DNA of 64,000 nt. Source: Forficula auricularia. Its lineage: Eukaryota; Arthropoda; Insecta; Dermaptera; Forficulidae. How positions within the stretch are numbered: position 1 is the stretch's first letter; the number at the start of each line of letters is the position of its first letter. Of the stretch, positions 36,132 through 47,395 are shown in pieces. The notes under the pieces were generated by a model. The model was not told the DNA's origin and made no database searches. It worked only from the letters and a program-made list of their open reading frames with translations. The DNA lies in the NCBI GenBank assembly GCA_024734495.1, contig JALMQS010000061.1, positions 8,350,286 to 8,414,285 on the forward strand, read 5' to 3'. A program made the position numbers and the translations under genes.

Positions 36132-36825
36132 TGCGACGTCCCTCGGGACCTGTCGCGGACTCCGCACCGTCAAGACGAGGATAAAGTGAAAGACTTGCCT
36201 CTTCCAGGATCCTGAGGGACTTCAGGCACGCACATCTATACTCCTCCCTTTATTCCCGTTTTGCATATATGTAATATGTATCAATGATACGATTCCTCTA
36301 CGCCTCTTCTTCAGCTTAGAAGATTGTCTAAGAGGCAAGCGCCTTAAGACAAAACAAGGGGCAACCTGATATAAATTATTGCTGGCAGTTACTTATTTGA
36401 ATCTAAATCAAATATGTTCAACATTAATACTTTAAAGATTGGTTTGGATAAAAGGATTTTTTATTAAATAGATCTTCTCAAAGTTACATATCTCTTAGTA
36501 AATTACTCTCATAAAACAATAAAAGTACATTTAGGAAACTTTAGCATGGTATCAATTTGCAAGTTTAATACTTAATGTCATAACAAAATGAGATTTATTC
36601 AGATCAATTTCATCTTAGAGAAAACAGAAGAGTTCTAAGAAAAGAAATCTAGAACATTTGAAGAGCAATAAAATATTAATTCCTAGAGGATCATTGATCA
36701 AATCAATTTTAATCTGATTTACTGACTTCACTCTTTTTAAGGAAAATGCAAAACTAGCATATCAGTCAAGGCTGTTTTAGGTGCCAGTGAAATAAATTGA
36801 AATTTAGAAGGTCTATATTGCCAAA

Positions 36826-37410
36826 TAAGCTTAAATTGCGCTTTTCGAGAGATGTTTGGTGAGAGTAACCGACTGATTTCGGAGGGACCATAACACATAC
36901 ACTTTTCTCGCAATATGTGCATAAAGTTTTTCTTTTCTTTACAACTCCCTCTACTTTCTCGCACGTTTATGTTTGGATAATAAATACATTATTTATTAGA
37001 TCCTTTTTATCTCCTTATTTAAATTACGAGAATTCTCCTCTAATCTTCAAATGAAATAAAAGTAAAACGAATGTTGCTATTATATGGAATTTTTTCTGTT
37101 TCTCTCTCCAAAAATCAAGAGATTAGCAGATATTTTATAAAAAAAAAACTAGTATTTATTAATTTTATTTTGAGTATATCCGAATAAACCGTCTCAGATT
37201 TATATTAGAAAAGACATAGGCGGAAAATCAATTAATTAATAAAAATACATTTTTTGTAAAACTTACCAGTCGCGAAATTGCACTTTCCGAGAGACATTTG
37301 GTGGGAGTAAACCTACTGATTTCTGAAAGACTATATACATACACTTTTCTCGCACTAAGTGCATAAAGATTTACTTTTCTTTACGACTCCCTCTACTTTC
37401 CCGCACGTTT
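36826..37410 (-). repeat. diverged direct repeat pair of about 140 bp
   Basis: 36832-36970 and 37272-37410 share TCGAGAGAYRTTTGGTG, ACACTTTTCTCGCA, GTGCATAAAG and TACTTTCYCGCACGTTTAT in the same order and orientation. An ORF over the first copy is not conserved in the second, so it is not coding. Possibly two copies of a transposon end. Confidence 0.6.
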
Positions 37411-38635
37411 ATTATTATTTTATTTAAAGTATTATTTATATTAAAGTGATCATTACTGAGTGTCCAAAATAAACGTAAGAAACAACACTTACACCACCAA
37501 TCTTACTGAAAAAACTATTGCTTATTTTCTCTCTCAAATTTTTCTTTCTGAGGTGGTATTACAAAAAATATAGTGTATGACTCCGACGTAGTGAAGAACA
37601 CCCAAAGTAACGTCATTCGCTTCGGCTTGTACTACATTCATCTGAATACACGTGGGAATCACTGCACTCGACTTGCAGCTCATGTGTTAAATTCACACTC
37701 GTACTCAAGTTAATACACCGTAAGCTCTCATCTCATGCCGCTTATGGGATATTCCTTACGGCCATAAAATAACCTGCCGTACATTAACATATCAATAAAA
37801 TCATTAAAAAAAAGATATTTTTTCCCCAAAGTTCTGAAACTAGAGAGCCCCGAATTTAACCAGCTCTCCGCATTGGAAATCACACATTTTGACACCACAA
37901 CGAATATTCAACAACTGTTCGTTCGTAACTTAGCATCATAGAGTATATATATACTCTAAGCTAATCATGGATATCGAATTGAAAATACTTGACAAAAAAT
38001 ATGGCTAAAAATTATTTTTCTCCAAGTTTCAGACATCTTTATACACAATTAGTAAAAAATAAAATAAATATATAGTTAATTACATTAGGGTTCTGGCGGC
38101 AGGTTATCTACCACGGCGGCCAGCTAAAACTAAAACACAATGCCATTATATTGTTCTTCTGGCTGGGTCTTGAGTCGTGACGAATATTTTTTTACCTTCT
38201 CTTTTCACCTTCTCCCTGAATATTTCTTCTCTTCATTAAAGCAACAGTTGATTCTGACAACATTTGCAATTTTTCTTGCTTCCTATCATAAAAAAATGAC
38301 CTATATCCCTTCCTACAGTGATATACGCATGTTTAAATCGCATCCAAATGCATACGTTCTATAGAATAACAATACTATTATCTAGAAATATAAATAGAAT
38401 TTATATATATGTACATACATTTCAATTTAAAATGAATAGGAATATTTTCGGGAAAATGAAAAATAAAACAGTCTCCAGTATATACACGAAGTTGTTTTTT
38501 TTCAGAAAGTTCAATTTTTTTTATAGAATTTCATTATTATTTCACAAAAATATTTTTTCGCTAAACTATCAGGATAAAATAAGAACATTTTATTTTATTT
38601 AAAATAGCATCAGATAGATATTCATTTATCATAAT
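37411..38635. other. AT-rich sequence, no feature recognised
   Basis: Contains a short perfect palindrome AGAGTATATATATACTCT at about 37940. A moderately GC-richer stretch at 37575-37760 shows no recognisable ORF. Confidence 0.35.
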
Positions 38636-38639
38636 TTCA

Positions 38640-39104
38640 TATCGTTTTTGAAGAGAATCCACGATTCATTCCCAGTGACAAGATTCCTCAGGAATGGAGT
38701 TTGCTCGTTTCGCTGCAGCAAATCCGTGAATGTTCGGCTTTGATGTAGTCGGAGAGTTCATGGGCGACCCAGCTAGCCAATTTCCATACTTGAGCTTTTT
38801 GAGACGACGAATTATGGTCGAATGGTTCACATTGAATTTTTCGGCCAACATTCTGGTTGTCAAGCTTTCGTCCTAGCCCACAGCTGCCAAAAGAGCCTGG
38901 CCGTCGAAATTTGAAGGTCGACCTTCTTCATCTGCGAGGTTTAGGTATATTGGCTGTTTTGAACTTCTTGAACCATCTTTCAACTTGGCTTTTGCTGATT
39001 GTTCCTTCGCCAAAAAGCTCGTTGAGATCGCGAAATGAACTTTTCTCGAAATGGTAGAGCATAATATGGCCAATATGGATATGATTTTTGATACGCATTT
39101 TCAT
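38640..39104 (-). pseudogene. mariner transposase N-terminal relic
   Basis: Minus-strand reading starts MKMRIKNHIHIGHIMLYHFE at 39104, then FGEGTISKSQVERWFKKFK and GRPSNFDGQALLAAVG, and after frameshifts TTRMLAEKFNVNHSTIIRRL, WVAHEL and VTGNESW. These are the two helix-turn-helix DNA-binding domains of Tc1/mariner transposase and the start of the catalytic domain, where TGDE carries the first catalytic Asp; here it reads TGNE. Sequence stops at 38640, so the catalytic domain is missing. No terminal inverted repeat is recognised. Confidence 0.82.
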
Positions 39105-39163
39105 TAATTGAAAAGAGGATTATGAAAAAATTAAATAAAACGCCAATTTTTTTTGGGAGGGGG

Positions 39164-39337
39164 GTCAGGTTGGTCGAGTAGGTAATGTACATGCCTTCTA
39201 ATCAAGCTAGCGCGGGTTCAAGCCCGACTCGCTGCAAACCGGATTTTATCTGATGCCTACATAATAGAGAAAAATTAATTAATATAAAGTATCGTAAAAT
39301 GGCTAATGGTAAAGCCGAGTAAGCCAAAATAATAATT
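39164..39337 (+). mobile_element. tRNA-derived SINE
   Basis: Head: GGTTGGTCGAGTAGGTAATG, CCTTCTAATCAAGC and an intact B box GGGTTCAAGCCCGACTC. Tail: TATCGTAAAATGGCTAATGG..GCCGAGTAAGCCAAAATAAT. It links the head of the 4470 copy with the tail of the 25582 family. No clear duplication. Confidence 0.75.
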
Positions 39338-39439
39338 TAAAAAAACGCTTATTTTTAAAGAAAAAAAAAGCCGAGATAAAAAGCCGCAATAATTATGCAC
39401 CAACCCATATATAAATATAAATCCACGAAAATTTAATAA

Positions 39440-42400
39440 AATGAAGTGAGGAAAAAAAGAGGAAAAGGAGAGAGGAGGAAGGATACCAATCGATTTGATT
39501 GGGGAATAATGGAATTTAAATAATTATCGGAAAAGAGGTTTTTTTATCTAATTAGATTTTTCCTCTTATTAAAAACAAGGACTAAATATGAATAAGGACA
39601 CTCGATGGTGGAGAAGCAATCTCCGAAATCGAAGCTAAAATACAAGGTATACATTAATTAATGTAAAATAATTGGTTTAATAAAATTTATAAAAAAAAAA
39701 AAAAAAAAAAATTTAATTTGAGGAGAATGAGGAGGAGGAGGAAGGATACCAATCGATTTGATTGGGGAATAATGGAATTTAAATAATTATCGGAAAAGAG
39801 GTTTTTTTATCTAATTAGATTTTTCCTCTTATTAAAAACACGGACTAAATATGAATAAGGACACTCGATGGTGGAGAAGAAATCTCCGAAATCGAAGCTA
39901 AAATACAAGGTATACATTAATTAATGTAAAATAATTGGTTTAATAAATTTATTTAATAAAATGAGAAAAAGATCCAATCGATTTGATTGGGGAATAATGG
40001 AATTGAAATAATTATCGGAAAAGAGGTTTTTTTATCTAATTAGATTTTTCCTCTTATTAAAAACAAGGACTAAAGATTAATAAGGACACTCGATGGTGGA
40101 GAAGCAATCTCCGAAATCGAAGCTAAAATACAAGGTATACATTAATTAATGTAAAATAATTGGTTTAATAAAATTTATAAAAAAAAAAAAAAAAAAAAAA
40201 TTTAATAAAATGAGGAGGAGAGGAAGGAAGATTAACCAATCGACTTGATTGGGGAATAATGGAATTAAATAATTATCGGAAAAGAGGTTTTTTTTATCTA
40301 ATTAGATTTTTCCTCTTATTAAAAACACGGACTAAATATGAATAAGGACACTCGATGGTGGAGAAGCAATCTCCGAAATCGAAGCTAAAATACAAGGTAT
40401 ACATTAATTAATGTAAAATAATTGGTTTAATAAAATTTATAAAAAAAAAAATTTATTTGATAAAATTGGAGAAGGTGGAGGATTGCGAGGATGGATTAAT
40501 TGGATGGATTAATTTCCGCAATATGGTATTGGAATAATTATCGGAAAAGAGGTTTTTTTTCTTTAATTAGTTTTTTCCTCTTACTAAAAACAAGGACTAA
40601 AGATGATCAAGGACACTCGATGGTGGAGAAATAATCTTCGGAGTCGAAGCTAAAAATACAATGTATACATTAATTCATGTAAAATAATTGGTTTAATAAA
40701 ATTTATAAAAAAAAATTTAATAAAATTGAGAATGGGGAGAGAGGAGGGAGAGATGATCCAATCGACTTGATTGGGGAATAATGGAATTCAAATAATTATC
40801 GGAAAAGAGGTTTTTTTATCTAATTAGATTTTTCCTCTTATTAAAAACAAGGACTAAATATGAATAAGGACACTCGATGGTGGAGAAGCAATCTCCGGAA
40901 TCGAAGCTAAAATACAAGGTATACATTAATTAATGTAAAATAATTGGTTTAATAAAATTTATAAAAAAAAAAAAAATTAATAAAATTGGATTGATTGATA
41001 TGATTGATGGAAGCGGAGAAGATGGAGGAACCAATCGACTTGATTGGGGAATAATGGAATTGAAATAATAATTATCGGAAAAGAGGTTTTTTTATCTAAT
41101 TAGATTTTTCCTCTTATTAAAAACAAGGACTAAAGATGAATAAGGACACTCGATGGTGGAGAAGTAATCTCCTGAATCGAAGCAAAAAATACAATGTATA
41201 CATTAATTAATGTAAAATAATTGGTTTAATTTAATAAAATTGGATGATGATAAAGCGAAGAGGATTGGAACCAATCGACTTGATTGGTGAATAATGGAAT
41301 TGAAATAATTATCGGAAAAGAGTGTTTTTTTATCTAATTAGATTTTTCCTCTTATTAAAAACAAGGACTAAAGATGAATAAGGACACTCGATGGTGGAGA
41401 AGTAATCTCCGGAATCGAAGCAAAATACAATGTATACATTAATTAATGTAAAATAATTGGTTTAATAAAATTCATAAAAAATATTTTTAATAAAGTTGGA
41501 GGAACCAATCGACTTGATTGGGGAATAATGGAATTGAAATAATTATCGGAAAAAAGGTTTTTTTATCTAATTAGATTTTTCCTCTTATTAAAAACAAGGA
41601 CTAAAGATGAATAAGGACACTCGATGGTGGAGAAGTAATCTCCGGAATCGAAGCAAAAATACAATGTATGCATTAATTAATGTAAAATAATTGGTTTAAT
41701 AAAATTAAAAAAAAATTTAATAAAATTGGATTGGATAGAATTGGAATTGAGAGGGATTGGAGGAGGAAATGGATGAAGAGAGACCAATCGACTTGATTGG
41801 GGAATAATGGAATTGAAATAATTATCGGAAAAGAGGTTTTTTCTATAATTAGTTTTTTCCTCTTATTAAAAACAAGGACTAAAAAAATGATCAAGGACAC
41901 TCTATGGTGGAGAAGTAATCTCCGGAGTCGAAGCTAAAATACAATGTAAGTATACATTAATTCATGTAAAATAATTGGTTTAATAAAATTTATAAAAAAA
42001 AATTAATAAAATTGGGGATTGAGGAAATCGGAGACGAGTTGGAAGAATAATGGAATTGGAATAATTATCGGAAAAGAGGTTTTTTTTCTTTAATTAGTTT
42101 TTTCTCTTATTAAAAACCAGGACTACAAAGATGATCAAGGACAGTCGATGGTGGAGAAGTAATCTCCGAGTCGAAGCTAAAATACAATGTATACATTAAT
42201 AAATGTAAAAAAATTGGTTTAATTTAATAAAATTGATTGGGGATGGGGATTGGAGAGACGATAATGGAATTGAAATAATTATCGGAAAAGAGTTTTTTTT
42301 ATTTAATTAGTTTTTTCCTCTTATTAAAAACAAGGACTAAAAAGATGATCAAGGACACTCGATGGTGGAGAAGTAATCTTCGGAGTCGAAGCTAAAATAC

Positions 42401-42960
42401 AATGTATACATTTATTAATGTAAAATAATTGGTTAATTTAATTGATTAAAAATCAAGTTTTAAATTCCACAAATATTAATTTGACAATTTAATTGATGAA
42501 CTCAAATTTAATAAAATTGACGAGACAAGATAGATTGAATAATGGAATTGAAATAATTATCGGAAAAGAGGTTTTTTTATTTAATTAGTTTTTTCCTCTT
42601 ATTAAAAACAAGGACTAAAAGATGATCAAGGACATTCGATGGTGGAGAAGTAATCTCCGGAGTCGAAGCTCCAAAACAATGTATGCATTAATTCATGTAA
42701 AATAATTGGTTTAATAATTTAATAAAATGATTGATTGATTGATAGATTTAAAATATGGAATTGGAACAATTATAGGAAAAGAGGTTTTTTTATTTAATTA
42801 GTTTTTTCCTCTTATTAAAAACAACGACTAAAAAGATGATCAAGGACAGTCGATGGTGGAGAAGTAATCTCCGGAGTCGAAGCTCAAATATAATGAATAC
42901 ATTAATTCATGTAAAATAATTGGCTTAATAAAATTTATAAAAATTTAATAAAATAAAGTA
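39440..42960 (+). repeat. 14-copy tandem array, about 250-bp unit
   Basis: Copies aligned on AAAAGAGG start at 39531, 39794, 40019, 40280, 40545, 40803, 41079, 41316, 41550, 41829, 42072, 42286, 42564 and 42777; spacing 213-279 bp. A core of about 195 bp is conserved and a purine-rich or poly-A spacer varies in length and sequence. The core has three foldable segments: AAGAGG..CCTCTT around a U-rich loop containing CTAATTAG; TCGA-N4-GGAGA-N5-TCTCC-N4-TCGA; and ACATTAATTAATGT, palindromic in many copies. No ORF runs through the units. It is not a CRISPR array: the period is too long and the host eukaryotic. Satellite DNA or tandem small-RNA genes are both possible. Confidence 0.92.
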
Positions 42961-43114
42961 AAAATATTTTATAAAATTACATTTATTCCAAGATTTTTCT
43001 CTCATAATAACTATACTCATATTATTTTGTGAAAAGCGCATCATTTTTCTGAAAAAACATTCATCTCTTCCCGAAGGAAGTTTCATAACATAACATAACA
43101 TAAAAACCGAATAC

Positions 43115-43728
43115 CGAAGCTCGAAGAAAATTCGGTACTTACGTATTAACGCCACCGCAGCTACAGATTTGGCCAATCTACACCTAAAATTTTTGAGATA
43201 AATCATAAAATAGAAGTTCCCCTCTGTCAAAAAAACAACTTGAATAGATTCGGTTTATGATCTCGGTTCGATTAGATAAAAAAATGATTTCACAAACAAC
43301 TTGAATAGGTTCGGTTTATGATCTCGGTTCGATTAGATAAAAAACGCGTTCCCAAACAAACCTTGCAAACAACTTGAATAGGTTCGGTTTATGATCTCGG
43401 TTCTATTAGATAAAAAATGCGTTCCCAAACAAACCTTGCAAACAACTTGAATAGGTTCGGTTTAAGATCTCGGTTCGATTAGATAAAAAATGCGTTCCCA
43501 AACAAACCTTGCGATGACGTTAATGTACCCGCATTTTTTATCTAATCAAACCGAGATCATAAACCGAACCTATTCAAGTTGTTTTTTGACAGAGGGAACT
43601 GATTTATTCTATTTTATGATTTGTCTCAGAAATTTTAGGTGTAGATTGGCGAAATTTAAAATCCGCCAAATCTGTAGCAGCTACAGAGGTGGCGTTAATG
43701 CGTAAGTACTGAAAATTCTTTCTGGAGC
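43115..43728. mobile_element. foldback element with subterminal tandem repeats
   Basis: Arms of about 150-190 bp read inward: TTCGGTACTTACGTATTAAC, GCTACAGATTTGGC, CTACACCTAAAATTT, CCCTCTGTCAAAAAAACAAC. The left arm continues into four direct repeats (AACTTGAATAGRTTCGGTTT at 43238, 43298, 43371, 43444; spacing 60, 73, 73) and a fifth copy is inverted in the right arm (43535-43580). This is the classic foldback (FB) transposon layout. Two small ORFs share residues (NFRCRLAK) only because they lie on the inverted arms. Confidence 0.8.
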
Positions 43729-46320
43729 GAAAATGTATGTAATATGTATTTACAATTCGAAGAAATGGTGGAATTCCTAGCTTCAAAATTTTTAGTTGAA
43801 AAATGTAGAAAATCAGAAACACAATACAAATTATTAAATTATGCTATCAAACTTATCTTTATTATGCTATCGCAAATAGCTATTGAGCTACAATTTAATA
43901 CAAAATCTTATATTAATAAGCTGAACCAAGTTTTTCAAAGTGTTCCTGCCAAAATAATAGGCAATCAAAATTTGTTGAAAGTCTAGTGAATCTTAAAAAC
44001 ATATTTTTTTTTCATTCAATTATAAAAATACTCATCTTTATTTTTGTATTTATATGTATTGATTAATTGGGCATTGGCGTAAATTATGATAGGTGTGGCA
44101 TCCCTTCGAGGTATATAGAATTAATAATTGCATATAAATTTACGCGAATTCACATCTTCTGACATCTATTGCCAAAAGTTATCTGGAAACAACATTTGTT
44201 ACTTTCTCCTATAAGAATAATAATTATCCATAAAGTGGCAGCTCTTTTCGCCAATTTAATTTCTCACTCTTCTCATATAGTTAATTTGTGTATGAAAAAA
44301 TATTTATCTCTTGAATTTTCTTGCATATTTAAAGGCCATTGGTTTCTATTTTCAAATTTTCTATATTTATTATTTGACCTTTTTGGCTGTTAAAATGGAT
44401 TTTAACCCTTAGAAGGAAATTTAAAATTTATTTTAATGATTCTTCATAAAATTATACAAGCAACAAAACAACAACAATATAAATTGAATATATGAAATAT
44501 AAAACCAATATTCTCTTGTTCTAATAAGATTTTTAGTTTGCATCTAAATTGTTATGTTGAAAATCTAAAAGATTTAATGGTATAGATATATATTATATGT
44601 ACCTAAAGAAACTCGTCATAGTTATTTTCTATAAAGTTGATAAAAATATTTAAATCAATATATAAAACCAGTAAATATATTTTCATATATTATGTTTAAA
44701 TATTTACATTTTTATTGTAAAGTGGTTTTATAATTTTTTTTTAATGTAATTTAAAGAGAATGGCTTCTGATCACCTAATATACTTAATTATACATTTTAA
44801 ATAAAATGATAGAGATCATCAAAAAAATCAACATATCATCTTCATCTTATGTATAATCATCATGGTAGGATAATTTAGTTTACAAAATTATTAGGAGTAT
44901 AAAATATTAATTAAACTTAAATACTTTCTAATTAATTATTTCTAGAAATTATATCAACAACTTTTTTCTAATATAAGTGAATGTGAAGAAAAAAGTGTAA
45001 ACTTTTTTAAGACTCGGTACGCTTTCTGCAAATTTTGATTTCATCAATTATCACTATCTAATCAACTAAATTTCTACATTTTAATATGATACCTAATAAT
45101 ATTTGCAATCAACTATTCATGGGTTTATAAAAAGTAAAAAAAATAATTATAATAATATTAAATTGAAATTGAAAAAAACTTCTAATTTTTTTATACGTTT
45201 ATCATAACAAAACTTTAAATTATCATTAAAATTATTCAAAATAGGAAGTTTTCGGTATTTTTGAACCGAAAATTCTGGATCTAAAGGCCCAAAATCCCAA
45301 TCAGTTCAATCTCCAAGTTTCAGACATTTTCATACAAAATGAACAATTAACATGGGAGGAAAATGTGAAATAAACATAAACAGAGAAACAAAGATTATAT
45401 CTGATGTCTAGCGACCTAAGACCCGTATATTTCACTTAAATATTACATATAATAATGTTTTATTAAATCATTTAGATAGTGGGGAATTATTAAATGATAA
45501 CAGAACAAAAAATAAATATATAGTATAACAAAACTAGATTTTATTTTTCTTATTAATTTATTTATTAAATGTTCGGGATATATAAATAAAATTAATCAAG
45601 AGAGTTTGAAAATAAAAATAAAAATTTAAAGAATAAACAACTTTTTGGAAATACCCTGCGGGTGATACTTGCAATTGAGAGGCATTTGAAAAAAATCCTA
45701 AGAAATACAAATAAGTATATTATTCTTAATAAATAACTAATGTATAGCCAGTAAAGCTTCCAGAAAACTCAGAAAAAGAAAACTTTATTTTTCATTTAAC
45801 AAGAAAAGTAAAAACAAAAAAATTTGAATTTTATTGATTAGGTATAACATTCAGTAGGTACATTTGTTTTAGAGACATATTGTTGAAGAATATTTATAAA
45901 GAGATATAAGGATATTTTTAGATTAATAAATTGTAGATATCCTTTAAAAAATGACTGAAAATCAAGAACATTTCCTATTCAATAAATTTATTAGAAAGCC
46001 AGGTTCACATGAACCCGTCATCGGTGGGCACGACATCCGATTGGTATAATTTTTTAACTGAGATATAAATAAATTTTAAAATTTTATACCTCAACTTCCC
46101 GCAAAAATCTTCCGACCAATTTAGGGTCGTTTCGGATCGACAATATTCTGAATGGGCAAAAGTAAAGAATTCACTCAAAAGTTTTTTGCTTGTCGTGTTT
46201 AGAAATTTCTTAAATTAAAAAAAAAATTATTTTCAAGTTTCATTTTTTTCTATCTGTCTGCTAAAAAAGTTCGTACTGGTGCTAAAATGCTAATATTTCT
46301 AAAACGGGGATCGGATTAGA
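43729..46320. other. AT-rich sequence, no feature recognised
   Basis: More than 2.5 kb of AT-rich DNA with short ORFs lacking known motifs. Nothing supportable. Confidence 0.4.
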
Positions 46321-46372
46321 TTTTCAAAAAGAGAAACAAAGAGGTTGTCCTCTGCTTGATGCAAATAAACAT

Positions 46373-46405
<33 letters not shown>

Positions 46406-46411
<6 letters not shown>

Positions 46412-47044
46412 AAATAATCCCGATGATGGATGAAGATGAGTTTTTGACTCGAAAGGCTTGATGGAAAGATATCGGAGGAGCGCCGATGTCGTCGATTTTC
46501 TTCAGAGGTGAAAACCTCTCTTGGTGGCGTAAAGCCGTGAAATTTGCTTTCCCAAAATAAGAATTGGCCCGGAGGCTTGTGAAAAATGCTTTTTTAAAAT
46601 AAGAAATTGCCCGGGGGGCAGTGAAATATGCTTTCTTCAAAATAAGAACTTGGCCGGAGGCCGTGAAAAATGCTTTCAACAAAATAAATGGCACAAGGCC
46701 CGAAATTTATTACTTCTTCGTGGTTACAAGATTTCGTACAGCTTTGTTCTTCAATCGTTCCAAAGTCGACAGGCGAACTCTTGGAGAGCGTAAAACAGCT
46801 CTTCACACAGTGAGGGCTGAATTGCAACTGACTCGCTAATTACGGCTTCGCTTCTTTTATAGCCGTCGATTTAATTGGTAATTAAGGTGATTGGTTGATA
46901 ATTTTCCCTAGATCGCGCTCGATTAATTATAAAAAGGCGTGGTCTTCTTCTTCGCTAATTAGTCTTTCATAAGCCACGAATCGATTAACATCGAAAAATA
47001 AATTACATTTCTAATTGAAAAAAAGCAGAAAATCGATCCCTACA
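46406..47044 (-). repeat. 3' LTR
   Basis: Minus-strand start TGTAGGGATCGATTTTC (47044 downward), end ..GATTATTTCCTA. Aligns along its length with 49427-50077 with scattered substitutions and indels. ORF-like frames here are not genes. Confidence 0.88.
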
Positions 47045-47057
47045 TTCTCCCCTTTCT
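47045..47057 (-). promoter_or_regulatory. polypurine tract
   Basis: Minus strand AGAAAGGGGAGAA directly before the 3' LTR start TGTAGG: the expected primer for plus-strand DNA synthesis. Confidence 0.85.
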
Positions 47058-47395
47058 CAATCAAGTTACGACTCGGAACTTATAACCAATCATCTTTTAC
47101 ATAGTTAAATATTTCAACTTAAAATTAATTTAGTTATTGTCTTTTCTTCTTTAAAACCGTTTAGGTATTTTTAACTTAATCATAAAATACAGAATTATTA
47201 TTTTTTTTTTACAATGAAATAGCACTTAAAACTAAACTTAACTATTGTTATTTTTTACAAAACAAATTGATCTTGAAAATTACTTGAACAAAACAAAAAA
47301 CAAATTTTATGCTTAAACTTAGTGTTTCTTAATTGTCTATTTCTTTGATTTTAACTTAAAAACTAACACTTTCACACACTATTTTTCACTTGCAC

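Noticed and set aside
39440..42960. Regular repeats resembling a CRISPR array or spliced-leader RNA cluster
   Set aside because: Unit of about 250 bp with a 195-bp core in eukaryotic DNA rules out CRISPR. No conserved leader plus GT donor with an Sm-type site was found; AGATTTTTCC is only a weak match.
43000..43710. Two ORFs sharing the peptide NFRCRLAK
   Set aside because: The similarity comes from the inverted arms of the foldback element, not from a gene family.
46299..46839. ORFs on both strands
   Set aside because: They lie in the 3' LTR and adjoining (TA)n repeat and recur in the 5' LTR with changed frames.
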